A stretch of DNA of 64,000 nt, from positions 1 through 64,000 of the forward strand of contig JAOUOD010000010.1 of NCBI GenBank assembly GCA_029880545.1. The letters run 5' to 3'. Position 1 is the first letter of the stretch; the number at the start of each line of letters is the position of its first letter. The notes below the pieces were generated by a model. That model searched no databases. It saw nothing but the letters and a program-made list of their open reading frames with translations, and was not told where the DNA came from. A program made the position numbers and the translations under genes. Positions 55,327 through 64,000 of this stretch are shown here, in pieces. Source of the DNA: Gammaproteobacteria bacterium. Lineage in GTDB: Bacteria; Pseudomonadota; Gammaproteobacteria; Acidiferrobacterales; SZUA-150.

Positions 55327-57420
55327 CTACGGGCACCACGGACTGCCGAACCAGGCAAAATGGGGCAGGAAATCGCTGGCGTAGACAGTAAACGTTCCAC
55401 TAACGTGGCCTGACACCCAGAACCAGCTATTCTTGTAATAAGGCGTGACGTTGTCACAGCCATAGACTTGGCTCATGTGCTTGTCCCAGGAACATACTCC
55501 CAGGTAGCATACGTACTCCCACCAGCCTGCTTGCAAGTAAACCCAGTAGGTTGAGCCCCCAAACCCGGAAACGTCAAAGTCCTTGTAGCTTCCTACCGCA
55601 TAAGGTGCTGTGTAGTCAGGATTAATGATCTGTGCATACCCGTTTGTATATTGAGTCGTCGTTATGGAATCCGCCGGTGTCAATTTTTCATAGGTATTTC
55701 CCGGTGTAGTCACCTGTGCTTCGGTCGCCGCAATTCGAACACGTATCAGCCTGTTCCACGTACCCCACAGGTTACCCGCGCCATCGGTTGTATCGTACAA
55801 GTCGTTGATGATCCGCAATGTTGCGCCTGGCGCGGTTACAGAGACTGACACCACGTTGCTCCAGCTGGAATAAACAGTATTATGCCTGGCGCGAATTCGA
55901 TACCAATATGTTCCGGCTGATGCCAAATTATCACTGACTTGCGCAGATGGTGAGCGGTCGTTTGTCACAGTCCAGATAGTCGAAAAACCGCTGGTTGACG
56001 ACGTTGACGATCGCTGTAACTCAAAACCATCCTGAGTACTGCTCAACAAACCACCGGCACCCCAGGAATACGTCCATGACAACGTAAAATCCGTGTTAGC
56101 CGGTGAACTGGAAGGTGCGCTCAACGATGGCGCTGACGCCGCAGTAGTAATCGATTTGGTGTTTGTATATACCGAATTACCAACCGCGTTATAGGCCGTG
56201 ACGCGGAAATAGTAGGTCGTTGACGAGGTCAGACCGGTTGCGGAATAGCCGCTTATGTTAGCAGCTACGGTGCCAACCTGGGTAAATCCGGTTGCTGATG
56301 AAAGGCTGCGCTCAATCTTGAAGCCGGTTTCGTCCGAACTGTTATCCGTCCAAACGAGATCAGTCGAGTTGATATATACGGTGTTGGCTTTCAAATTGGT
56401 TGGTGCTGACGGAATTGTTGCAGCCGGCGCCTGTGTCGTGGCATTGGCAGTATTGGAGTATCCGGAATTGCCAACACCATTATAGGCTCTCACCCTGAAA
56501 TAATAGGTCGTTGACGCTGTCAGGCCGGATGCGGAATAACTGCTGACGCCGGCACCGACTGTAGCGATTTCTGCAAATCCGGTAGTAGCGGACGTGCTTC
56601 GTTCAACCCGGAAGCCGGTTTCATTATTACTGTTATCCGACCAGGACAAGGCGATGGCGTTACTGGACGATGCCGTCGCAACCAATGTTGTCGGTGCAGT
56701 CGGTGCAGTGGCTGCCGGCGCCTGTGTCGTGGCATTGGCAGTATTGGAGTATCCGGAATTGCCAACACCATTATAGGCTCTCACCCTGAAATAATAGGTC
56801 GTTGACGCTGTCAGGCCGGATGCGGAATAACTGCTGACGCCGGCACCGACTGTAGCGATTTCTGCAAATCCGGTAGTAGCGGACGTGCTTCGTTCAACCC
56901 GGAAGCCGGTTTCATTATTACTGTTATCCGACCAGGACAAGGCGATGGCGTTACTGGACGATGCCGTCGCAACCAATGTTGTCGGTGCAGTCGGTGCAGT
57001 GGCTGCCGGCGCCTGTGTCGTGGCATTGGCAGTATTGGAGTATCCGGAATTGCCAACACCATTATAGGCTCTCACCCTGAAATAATAGGTCGTTGACGCT
57101 GTCAGGCCGGATGCGGAATAGTCTGTTACATCGGCAGCTACCGTTGCAATTTCCGTAAAACCGGTTGTGGCAGAAGTGCTTCGCTCAATTCTGAATCCTG
57201 ATTCGTCTGTGCTGTTGTCTGCCCAGGTTAAATTAATTGCGCTACTGGAAGCTGAGGCTGCCGTTAACGCGGCAGGATCTGCTGGTACGGACGGCGTCGG
57301 CGCGGGTGCCGCACCACCACCTCCACCGCCTCCACCACTACAGGAGGAAAGGACGCCTGCAAAAACGAGAAAAAGAATTGCCCTCGAATACCTTGATATC
57401 ACAACTGATAAACTAAGCAT
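55327..57420 (-). CDS. Fibronectin type III repeat lipoprotein
   Basis: A 697-residue exported protein. Lipoprotein signal: ILFLVFAGVLSSC, followed by a run of eight Gly and a Pro/Ala linker. Four FnIII domains of about 97 residues follow, each with the NxxxETGFRVERS strand and TTYYFRVRAYNGVGNSGYSN end. Domains two and three are identical. A fifth, divergent FnIII-like unit follows, then a C-terminal domain of about 170 residues rich in Trp/Tyr with several Cys, which I do not recognise. GGAGGTGG precedes the ATG at 57420, so an upstream in-frame start at 57459 is rejected. It is divergent from the type II secretion operon and could be a surface protein or a secreted substrate; this is inference. 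Confidence 0.85.
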   Translation of the reverse strand: MLSLSVVISRYSRAILFLVFAGVLSSCSGGGGGGGGAAPAPTPSVPADPAALTAASASSSAINLTWADNSTDESGFRIERSTSATTGFTEIATVAADVTDYSASGLTASTTYYFRVRAYNGVGNSGYSNTANATTQAPAATAPTAPTTLVATASSSNAIALSWSDNSNNETGFRVERSTSATTGFAEIATVGAGVSSYSASGLTASTTYYFRVRAYNGVGNSGYSNTANATTQAPAATAPTAPTTLVATASSSNAIALSWSDNSNNETGFRVERSTSATTGFAEIATVGAGVSSYSASGLTASTTYYFRVRAYNGVGNSGYSNTANATTQAPAATIPSAPTNLKANTVYINSTDLVWTDNSSDETGFKIERSLSSATGFTQVGTVAANISGYSATGLTSSTTYYFRVTAYNAVGNSVYTNTKSITTAASAPSLSAPSSSPANTDFTLSWTYSWGAGGLLSSTQDGFELQRSSTSSTSGFSTIWTVTNDRSPSAQVSDNLASAGTYWYRIRARHNTVYSSWSNVVSVSVTAPGATLRIINDLYDTTDGAGNLWGTWNRLIRVRIAATEAQVTTPGNTYEKLTPADSITTTQYTNGYAQIINPDYTAPYAVGSYKDFDVSGFGGSTYWVYLQAGWWEYVCYLGVCSWDKHMSQVYGCDNVTPYYKNSWFWVSGHVSGTFTVYASDFLPHFAWFGSPWCP
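56423..57120. repeat. Near-perfect 291-bp tandem repeat (2.4 copies)
   Basis: Units 56423-56713 and 56714-57004 appear identical, followed by a partial copy 57005-57120 that matches for 116 bp then diverges. The unit length of 291 bp equals one 97-residue FnIII domain, so copy number can change without breaking the frame. Identity at silent sites points to recent duplication or gene conversion. Confidence 0.92.
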
Positions 57421-57992
57421 CGCCCACCTCCGACTGATTTTTGGGCACCCAAAGAACATTGGCCCCGGTTAGCATTTTGTTTTTCAATTTGTCGCGAGCT
57501 CAATCTTACCTGATAAGATATTGTTATTCCGTTTGGTTGTACCTTTAATTAATCACGATACGCTACAAGCCTGATCAGGCTCTCAGTCACGTTAGTGATG
57601 CCACTATGTTTGCCACGTATCTTCTTTTTTCACATATACGCTCCAAAAATATAGGGCCCACCTATCCTGCTACCCAACCAGGCGGGTGTGAACTGGTTCG
57701 GAAATAGCGTCAATCGCCATTCAATTCGGGCAGTTCCCGATTTGCCATAACGGATCAGGCCCATTCTCGAATTTCAATCGTCCTGATGGGTGGCTACAGG
57801 CCCGAAACTGGCCTGGAATCGTCGACACAAAGAAACGACATCTGATCAGCACACCCCATCCCTTTTCAATCGCTTATCCTATATACTCACGCGCAAAATA
57901 TGATACAAAATTCGCCGGAAGCGACTGATGACACTTAATCGCTGCTCGGCAAGTACAATACATTTACCAAAAAAATGAGTAGCTCATAAGTT
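57421..57992. other. Divergent intergenic region between the FnIII gene and gspD
   Basis: About 570 bp without a convincing gene. It should hold promoters for both neighbours. AT-rich stretches lie at 57510-57560 and 57870-57990 (TATACT at about 57889-57894), but no -35/-10 pair is clear. Confidence 0.6.
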
Positions 57993-60458
57993 ATGCTTGG
58001 CTTACTACAACAAGGAATCCGGATCCCCATCCTGCAATCTGGTCGCACCTGCATTATTATGCTTGGCATCAGTCTTGGCTATTTGACTGGGATCAATAAT
58101 CTGGTCGAGGCTGCTGACCTAAAACCGCTGGAAGATCAAAAAACACCGGCAGCCCAGCAATCCGTGAATACCAATCCCGCGCCCAAAATCGAAAAACTGG
58201 GCGCACAAGCCCAAGGCAACCCCGGAAATAAACAAACCGGGGCTGTTGCCGGCACTAACCTGCCGTTGGCAGAAATGGCAAAAATCCGGGCGGAACAACA
58301 GGCACAGCAACGTGCCGCCAAATCCGCCACTCCCAACAATGCACGGAAACCGGCTCAAAAAAAGAAGTCATCCCCCGCCAGACCCGTTGAACCTGCGAAA
58401 GTTGTCAGCACCGGCGGCAACGAAATGCTCTTTAATTTCCAGGATGCTGATGTCAAGGCGGTGATCAAAACGATTTCACAAATTACTGGCAAGAATTTTA
58501 TTCTCGATCCCCGGGTAAAAGGCAAAATCAGCATCATTTCCGCCAAACCCGTATCCAAGAAAGCCGCCTACCGGATATTTTTGTCCGCGCTCAGGGCGCA
58601 GGGTTTCACCATCTCAGAGCTGGATCAAAACACGGTGAAGATTATTCCGGTTGGCGAAGGCAAGCAGGACGCGGGTCGCTTCTATAGTCGCTGGCAAGGC
58701 GAGCAGATGGTCAGCCAGGTGGTCGTGGTGCAGCATGGCAACGCCACGGAACTGGTGCCGCTGTTGCGGCCGCTAATGGCGCCCACGAGCCAATTATCCG
58801 CCTACACGCCAGCGAACGCGCTGATTATCACTGACTATGCCAGCAACATTGGCACCCTGATGGATCTGCTGAAAGAAATTGATCAGCCCGTTAGCACCGA
58901 CGTTACCATTATCCCCCTCGAGCACGCTTCGGCGCTCGATATGGCAGAACTGGTCAGCCAGCTCATGGCGCAACATTCTGGTGGTGGCGCACCTGGCATT
59001 CCCAAAGGCGCGGCAGCTGTTGGCTCTGTCGACGCCAGGACTTCGATCGTTCCTGACTTGCGAACAAACAGCTTACTCGTGCGCAGCGACAACCCAGGTA
59101 GTGTCGCCCAGATTCGAAAACTCATTGAACGACTCGATGTGCCTGCAAAAACCGAAGGCAACACACGGGTAATTTATTTAAAAAACGCAGAAGCCAAGAA
59201 ACTTGCCGATATTCTGCGAGGCCTGCTGGAAGCTGGTGCCATTGCCGGCGCACCCTCGTCCGGCGGCCCACGGGGACGGCCGGGGACCGCTCAAGCAGCT
59301 CCAGCCGGCGCACCCAAATCCATGATCCAGGCGGACGAGGATACCAATTCTCTCATCATTAACGCCTCAGATGCGGTTTATAACAATCTCAGGGGTGTCA
59401 TTGACAAACTTGATGCCCGCCGCGCCCAGGTGTTTGTGGAGGCCTTGATTGTTGAAATTTCTTCAAAGGATGCTATCGAGCTGGGTTTCCAATGGATGGG
59501 CGGTCGCCAGGCCGGCAACCAAGGCGGAGTTATCGGTGGAATGGCCAACTACGGCAACCCTTCTATTGCCGCCGCATCGGTTGACCCAACAGCCTTGGGC
59601 GCTTCCAACGGCTTGACACTCGCCTATCTTGGCCCTGAAATCATTCTGCCTGATGGCCGCATCATCCGGGGGCTTGGCGGGCTGGCGCGCGCACTGGAAA
59701 CGGCGAACCAGGCCAATATTCTGTCTACACCGACACTACTGACCCTGGATAACGCGGAAGCCAAGATTGTCGTCGGCCAGAATGTCCCGTTCCTGACCGG
59801 CAGTTTTTCCAATACCGGTGCCGGCGGCGGTACAGGCGGTTCTGTCAATCCGTTCCAGACGATCGAGCGCAAGGACGTCGGTCTCACGCTCGAGATCAAG
59901 CCACAGATTACCGAGGGTGGCGGTGTAAAGATGGAAATCAAGTCCGAGGTATCGAGCGTCAACAGTGCCGCAACCGGCCTTGCCCAGGACCTGATCACCA
60001 ATAAACGGACCCTGGAAACCACGGTTGTTATCGAAGATCGATCCACGGTCGTGCTGGGTGGTCTTATCGAAGATACCGCTGACGAAGGCTCGCAAGGCGT
60101 GCCCATACTCAGCCGTATACCGATTCTTGGCTGGCTGTTTAAATACCAGAAAAAGGAAAAAAACAAGACCAACCTGATGGTGTTCCTCAAACCCACCATC
60201 ATACGTGACGCCAAGGGCAGCACGTCATATACGCAAAATCGTTACGACTATATTATGCGCCAGCAGGATGATATCGGGCTGCTCGGTGATGACCACGAGA
60301 CGTTGAAATCATTTTCGCCGAAAAACAACCCGGAACCGAAAACTGAAGATGAGCGACTGTTTGAAAAATCGCAGGAAAGTGAGTATCTCGGTCCCCCGGA
60401 AGATGAGGGCTCGGCCAGCAGTGCGTCTGAAACTGGCAACGGCCGCGAAGATTCGTAG
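57993..60458 (+). CDS. gspD: Type II secretion system secretin GspD
   Basis: An 821-residue outer-membrane secretin. An N-terminal signal-like hydrophobic part is followed by a Lys/Pro/Gln-rich linker, the N0 domain (EMLFNFQDADVKAVIKTISQITGKNFILDPRVKGKISI), N1-N3 repeats (NALIITDYASNIGTLMDLLKEIDQP; NSLLVRSDNPGSVAQIRKLIERLD) and the secretin core (VEALIVEISSKDAIELGFQW; FLTGSF; VVLGGLIEDT; PILGWLFKY). It forms the exit channel for folded exoproteins. It is longer than usual because of a 100-residue N-terminal linker. No gspC precedes it in this window. The start codon lacks a clear ribosome site. Confidence 0.95.
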   Translation: MLGLLQQGIRIPILQSGRTCIIMLGISLGYLTGINNLVEAADLKPLEDQKTPAAQQSVNTNPAPKIEKLGAQAQGNPGNKQTGAVAGTNLPLAEMAKIRAEQQAQQRAAKSATPNNARKPAQKKKSSPARPVEPAKVVSTGGNEMLFNFQDADVKAVIKTISQITGKNFILDPRVKGKISIISAKPVSKKAAYRIFLSALRAQGFTISELDQNTVKIIPVGEGKQDAGRFYSRWQGEQMVSQVVVVQHGNATELVPLLRPLMAPTSQLSAYTPANALIITDYASNIGTLMDLLKEIDQPVSTDVTIIPLEHASALDMAELVSQLMAQHSGGGAPGIPKGAAAVGSVDARTSIVPDLRTNSLLVRSDNPGSVAQIRKLIERLDVPAKTEGNTRVIYLKNAEAKKLADILRGLLEAGAIAGAPSSGGPRGRPGTAQAAPAGAPKSMIQADEDTNSLIINASDAVYNNLRGVIDKLDARRAQVFVEALIVEISSKDAIELGFQWMGGRQAGNQGGVIGGMANYGNPSIAAASVDPTALGASNGLTLAYLGPEIILPDGRIIRGLGGLARALETANQANILSTPTLLTLDNAEAKIVVGQNVPFLTGSFSNTGAGGGTGGSVNPFQTIERKDVGLTLEIKPQITEGGGVKMEIKSEVSSVNSAATGLAQDLITNKRTLETTVVIEDRSTVVLGGLIEDTADEGSQGVPILSRIPILGWLFKYQKKEKNKTNLMVFLKPTIIRDAKGSTSYTQNRYDYIMRQQDDIGLLGDDHETLKSFSPKNNPEPKTEDERLFEKSQESEYLGPPEDEGSASSASETGNGREDS

Positions 60459-60467
60459 ACTGACGCC

Positions 60468-61964
60468 ATGTCATCTGCTGTGAATATCGCCAGCCTGGAT
60501 ACCCAACTCGCCCAAGAGTTGCCTTATCATTTTGCCAAGCGTCATGGCGTGATTAGTGCGCGCCGTACAGATTCTCATATCGAAGTGTGGGTTCGTCCAG
60601 GTGTAACCGCTACCGCTATCGCCGAATTGCAGCGATCGCTTTCTGCCGGCATTGCGTTGATAGAGCTGGGCAAGGAAGAATTTGAGCACGCATTGACACA
60701 CGCTTACGAGCGCGGTGCCAGCCATGCTGAACAAATCGTCGGCAACCTGGACGAAAGCATGGACCTCAGTGACCTGGCCCAGAACCTGCCCCAGGCCGAA
60801 GACCTGCTGGAAAGTGAAGACGATGCACCTATCGTCCGACTCATTAATGCCCTGCTGTCCCAGGCGGTACGGGAAGGCGTATCTGACATACATATAGAAC
60901 CATTTGAAACCCGGTCTGTAGTGCGCTTTCGACAGGACGGCATACTCCGGGATATTGTTGAACCTCAGCGTGCTGTACACGGCGTACTGGTTTCGCGCAT
61001 CAAGATCATGGCGCAGATGGATATTGCTGAAAAACGCTTGCCACAGGATGGACGCATCACCCTGAGACTGGCTGGCAGACCCGTGGATGTACGTGTATCC
61101 ACCCTGCCAACAGGTCACGGTGAGCGCGTGGTCTTGCGCTTACTGGACAAGCAAGCCGGCCGACTGGACCTTGCCCACCTGGGCATGGAAACCAATACCC
61201 GCGACCCGCTCATCGAGCTGATCAATCAGCCTCACGGAATCATTCTGGTTACCGGCCCAACAGGCTCGGGTAAAACCACCACCCTGTACGCAGCGCTGGC
61301 GGAATTGAATCACACCGAGCTCAATATAATGACCGTCGAAGATCCAATCGAATACGACCTCGATGGGATCGGTCAAACCCAGGTAAACTCCAAAATTGAT
61401 ATGAGCTTTGCCCGGGCACTGCGCTCTATTCTTCGCCAGGATCCTGACGTTGTCATGATTGGCGAAATTCGTGACCTGGAAACAGCTCAAATCGCTGTCC
61501 AGGCGAGCTTGACCGGCCACCTGGTGCTGGCCACCATCCATACCAACGACTCGGCCGGTGCCGTTACCCGCCTCGTCGACATGGGCGTGGAACCGTTCCT
61601 GGTTGCGTCCAGCCTGATTGGAGTGCTGGCCCAACGGCTCGTGCGCAAGCTATGCCCTGCCTGTCGTGAATCATACCAGCCGGATGATTCCGAGATTGCT
61701 CTTATCGGTAGTCATGCAGACACCCTTTATCGCCACAAAGGTTGCCCGGAATGCGGATTTACCGGCTACCAGGGGCGAACCGGTATCTACGAATTACTGG
61801 AAGTTGACCACGTCATGCGCGGCCTGATCCATGATGCCGAAGCCGAAGACCGGATTCGCGATCATGCACGAACAAAAGGGATGCATTCGCTCAAGGAAGA
61901 CGGTATGCGCTGGGTTGTTCGAGGCGCAACCAGCCTTGAAGAAGTTTTACGGGTCGCGCGGTAA
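60468..61964 (+). CDS. gspE: Type II secretion ATPase GspE
   Basis: A 498-residue cytoplasmic ATPase that drives pseudopilus assembly. Walker A GPTGSGKTTTLYAAL, the Asp box MTVEDPIEYDLDGIGQTQVN, Walker B region DVVMIGEIRDLETAQIAVQA and the His box TGHLVLATIHTNDSAGAV are present. A tetra-Cys zinc motif (CPAC and CPEC, about 40 residues apart) is intact. Nine bases after gspD. Confidence 0.97.
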   Translation: MSSAVNIASLDTQLAQELPYHFAKRHGVISARRTDSHIEVWVRPGVTATAIAELQRSLSAGIALIELGKEEFEHALTHAYERGASHAEQIVGNLDESMDLSDLAQNLPQAEDLLESEDDAPIVRLINALLSQAVREGVSDIHIEPFETRSVVRFRQDGILRDIVEPQRAVHGVLVSRIKIMAQMDIAEKRLPQDGRITLRLAGRPVDVRVSTLPTGHGERVVLRLLDKQAGRLDLAHLGMETNTRDPLIELINQPHGIILVTGPTGSGKTTTLYAALAELNHTELNIMTVEDPIEYDLDGIGQTQVNSKIDMSFARALRSILRQDPDVVMIGEIRDLETAQIAVQASLTGHLVLATIHTNDSAGAVTRLVDMGVEPFLVASSLIGVLAQRLVRKLCPACRESYQPDDSEIALIGSHADTLYRHKGCPECGFTGYQGRTGIYELLEVDHVMRGLIHDAEAEDRIRDHARTKGMHSLKEDGMRWVVRGATSLEEVLRVAR

Positions 61965-61970
61965 CCCGCT

Positions 61971-63191
61971 ATGGCTGCCTACGAATACCAGGCTCTCAAC
62001 GCCCAGGGGCGCACCGTAAAAGGTGTACTGGAAGGCGATAACGAGCGCCAGGTACGCGGCGTGCTGCGGGACAAGGGATTAACCCCTCTCGCTGTCAATG
62101 CCATACGGGAAACTAGCCCGCGTAGTGGCGCATTCCAGTTCAGCTTCAGTCAACCGGGTATTTCCGGCAACGATCTCGCGCTCATTACCCGGCAATTTTC
62201 CACCCTGGTTCACGCCGGACTTACAATAGAAGACTGCCTGAATGCCCTGATCGAACAAACCGAGTCCCGTCGCGTGAGCAATGTCCTCGCCGGCGTGCGC
62301 GGTCATGTCCTGGAAGGCCAGTCACTTGCCCGGGCCATGGCCCAGTTTCCCAATGCCTTCCCTGATATTTACCGCAGCATGATTGAGGCCGGCGAACAAT
62401 CCGGACAGCTGGCACAGATACTGGAACGACTTGCAGATTACATGGAAAATCGTCAGGCGTTACAGAACAAGGTTGTCCAGGCATTCATCTACCCTGCCTT
62501 GGTGACCATGCTGGCAATCGCCATGGTCAGCCTGCTAATGGTGTACGTCGTGCCCAAGGTAACCCGCGTATTCGAAAATACCGGCCAGGAATTGCCCGCG
62601 TTGACCAAGGCGCTGTTATGGACCAGTGACACGGTTCGCGCCGGTGGCATGCTCTGGCCAGTGGCGATAATCGCGATTGTTTTCGCCGTTCGCTACGCAC
62701 TCAGGCAACCTCATATTCGCCATGCCTGGCACCATTTATTGCTTCGCATGCCCGTAACCGGCAGGGTTACCCGTGGCGTTAACGCCGCACGCATGGCCAA
62801 TGCGTTAGGCATATTGGTCGCCAGCGGCATTCCGCTTCTCAGCGCCATGCGTTATGGCGTGGACCTGATCAACAATATTCCGATGCGCACAGCCATGGAG
62901 CATGCCCTGCACCAGGTTCGCGAGGGCGGATCATTCTCGCGGGCACTTGGAAAAAGTCGACTGTTTCCGCCGCTGATTGTTCACCTGATTGGCAGTGGCG
63001 AAGCTACCGGCAAACTCGATACCATGCTGGTTCGGGCGGCTGAGGCCCAGGAGCGGGAACTGGAAAACTGGGTTAAGACCTTTACCGCCATTTTGGAGCC
63101 ACTTCTCATTATTGGCATGGGTGTAATGGTATTATTGATTGTATTGGCAATCATGATGCCAATATTTGAAATGAATCAACTCGTAAAATAG
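61971..63191 (+). CDS. gspF: Type II secretion inner-membrane protein GspF
   Basis: A 406-residue polytopic protein with the two repeated cytoplasmic domains (LITRQFSTLVHAGLTIEDCLNAL and the later ARMANALGILVASGIPLLSAM) and three membrane helices, the last FTAILEPLLIIGMGVMVLLIVLAIMMPIFEMN. It couples GspE to pseudopilin assembly. Six bases after gspE. Confidence 0.97.
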   Translation: MAAYEYQALNAQGRTVKGVLEGDNERQVRGVLRDKGLTPLAVNAIRETSPRSGAFQFSFSQPGISGNDLALITRQFSTLVHAGLTIEDCLNALIEQTESRRVSNVLAGVRGHVLEGQSLARAMAQFPNAFPDIYRSMIEAGEQSGQLAQILERLADYMENRQALQNKVVQAFIYPALVTMLAIAMVSLLMVYVVPKVTRVFENTGQELPALTKALLWTSDTVRAGGMLWPVAIIAIVFAVRYALRQPHIRHAWHHLLLRMPVTGRVTRGVNAARMANALGILVASGIPLLSAMRYGVDLINNIPMRTAMEHALHQVREGGSFSRALGKSRLFPPLIVHLIGSGEATGKLDTMLVRAAEAQERELENWVKTFTAILEPLLIIGMGVMVLLIVLAIMMPIFEMNQLVK

Positions 63192-63213
63192 TTTATTGGA
63201 TACCGGTGAAGTT

Positions 63214-63693
63214 ATGGAATTGAATTCTGACAAGTTTCGCAACAACCAGTCTTTCGGCGCCGCGCGTCAAAGCGGTTTTTCCCTGATTGAAATTATGGTG
63301 GTCGTGGTCATTCTCGGCATCCTGTCGAGCTATGTTGTACTCAACATCATGGACAAGCCTGACCAGGCTCGCCAAATAGCAGCCAAGAATGATATCAGCA
63401 CCATCATGAGCGCGCTCAAGCTCTACAAGCTCGATAACAGCACCTATCCCAGCACCGAGCAGGGCCTGATGGCGCTGGTTCAGCGGCCTTCTGCCGGCCG
63501 CGTTCCCAACAACTGGAAAAAAGGTGGTTACCTGGAGAAACTTCCCAAGGATCCCTGGGGTGGTGAATACCAATACCTGAGCCCTGGAGTTCGAGGTACC
63601 GATTTCGACCTGTTCAGCTATGGCGCCGACGGTCAGCCAGGCGGTGAGGATTGGGATCGTGATATTGGTAACTGGAACCTGGATGAAATCTGA
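63214..63693 (+). CDS. gspG: Major pseudopilin GspG
   Basis: A 159-residue pseudopilin. The prepilin peptidase site is SG-FSLIEIMVVVVILG with Glu at +5. Hallmarks of GspG follow: PDQARQIAAKNDISTIMSALKLYKLDN, YPSTEQGLMALVQ, PKDPWGGEYQYLSPG and a calcium-site Asp-rich end (GEDWDRDIGNW). The ATG at 63214 is preferred over 63196. Confidence 0.96.
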   Translation: MELNSDKFRNNQSFGAARQSGFSLIEIMVVVVILGILSSYVVLNIMDKPDQARQIAAKNDISTIMSALKLYKLDNSTYPSTEQGLMALVQRPSAGRVPNNWKKGGYLEKLPKDPWGGEYQYLSPGVRGTDFDLFSYGADGQPGGEDWDRDIGNWNLDEI

Positions 63694-64000
63694 TCCTTCT
63701 GCACAGCGGATCAACCCCATCACCGCCCGGCAATCGGGCGGTTTTACATTAATCGAGTTAATGGTCACGGTAACCCTGGTGGCCATTATTGCCGGCATGG
63801 TAGTCCTGAGCATAGGCGATGATCCCAAACGCGCCGCCAGCGACGAGAGTCAGCGTTTGCAGGCCCTGCTGTCACAGCTGCGCGAAGAAGCTGTACTGCA
63901 GGGAAAGGTGTATTTTTTCCGCGCAGAGCTGGATAAATACGCATTCCTGTTTCCCGACAAAAAAGGCAAACTGGCACCCATTGAAGACGAGTTATTCAGG
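63683..64000 (+). CDS. gspH: Minor pseudopilin GspH, partial
   Basis: The visible 106 residues start MKSDPSAQRINP and carry the prepilin site GG-FTLIELMVTVTLVAIIAG, with a Gly at -1 and Glu at +5, then a helix with DESQRLQALLSQLREEAVLQG. The start overlaps the gspG stop by 11 bases. It is cut by the window end. GspH is part of the pseudopilus tip. Confidence 0.9.
   Translation, partial: MKSDPSAQRINPITARQSGGFTLIELMVTVTLVAIIAGMVVLSIGDDPKRAASDESQRLQALLSQLREEAVLQGKVYFFRAELDKYAFLFPDKKGKLAPIEDELFR

Noticed and set aside
56423-57120. CRISPR-like repeats in the 56-57 kb region
   Set aside because: The unit is 291 bp, encodes protein domains in frame and has no short repeat/unique spacer pattern.

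Overview
The window has two parts. Positions 1 to about 24,880 are the late (virion and lysis) half of a Mu-like contractile-tailed prophage, read entirely on the minus strand. Positions 25,422 to 64,000 are conserved chromosome of a gammaproteobacterium. The host assignment rests on gene order: lepA-lepB-DUF4845-rnc-era-recO-pdxJ-acpS, rpoE-rseA-rseB next to a divergent nadB, sdhCDAB-sdhE-ygfX, pyrG-kdsA-eno-ftsB, dnaE-accA-tilS and gspDEFGH. I cannot name a genus from the sequence.

Prophage, read from 24.8 kb down to 1: small terminase candidate, XF1762-family protein, large terminase, portal, and a MuF head protein fused to an HEYGH metallopeptidase-like domain. Three small genes follow, two of them zinc ribbons, then a terminator. 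A compact transcription unit encodes a tRNA-like RNA with an enormously extended anticodon arm. Next come a second candidate promoter element, a terminator-like hairpin, and one long gene encoding a protease-scaffold-capsid fusion. After that lie the lysis cassette (GH108 endolysin with an EF-hand insert, two membrane proteins, nested Rz/Rz1), neck genes, sheath, tube, a tail chaperone with a -1 frameshift extension, tape measure, and baseplate genes gp43 to gp48. The gp46 baseplate protein carries two large LamG-like domains inserted near its N-terminus. No integrase, transposase, repressor or replication gene is visible, so those must lie beyond position 1 or be lost. A 30-bp element is shared between the region before the first gene (24,851-24,880) and the region before the capsid gene (16,961-16,990). 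It is the best candidate for a common late promoter or activator site.

Chromosome: acpS, pdxJ, recO, era, rnc, a DUF4845 protein, lepB and lepA form a minus-strand run. Upstream of it is the envelope-stress module rpoE-rseA-rseB, with a sigma-E-like promoter before rpoE. nadB is divergent. Then come a small lipoprotein, ygfX, sdhE and the succinate dehydrogenase operon (minus). On the plus strand are ygfZ, a YeiH-type transporter with a long charged insert, a 42-residue membrane protein, and a UspA/START-like pair. A minus-strand block follows: ftsB, eno, kdsA, pyrG, tilS, accA, dnaE. A fibronectin type III repeat lipoprotein with a near-perfect 291-bp tandem DNA repeat lies before a plus-strand type II secretion operon, whose gspH is cut by the window end.

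The most unusual items are the tRNA-like RNA, the LamG insertion in gp46, the MuF-metallopeptidase fusion, the shared 30-bp element and the small membrane protein next to the transporter.
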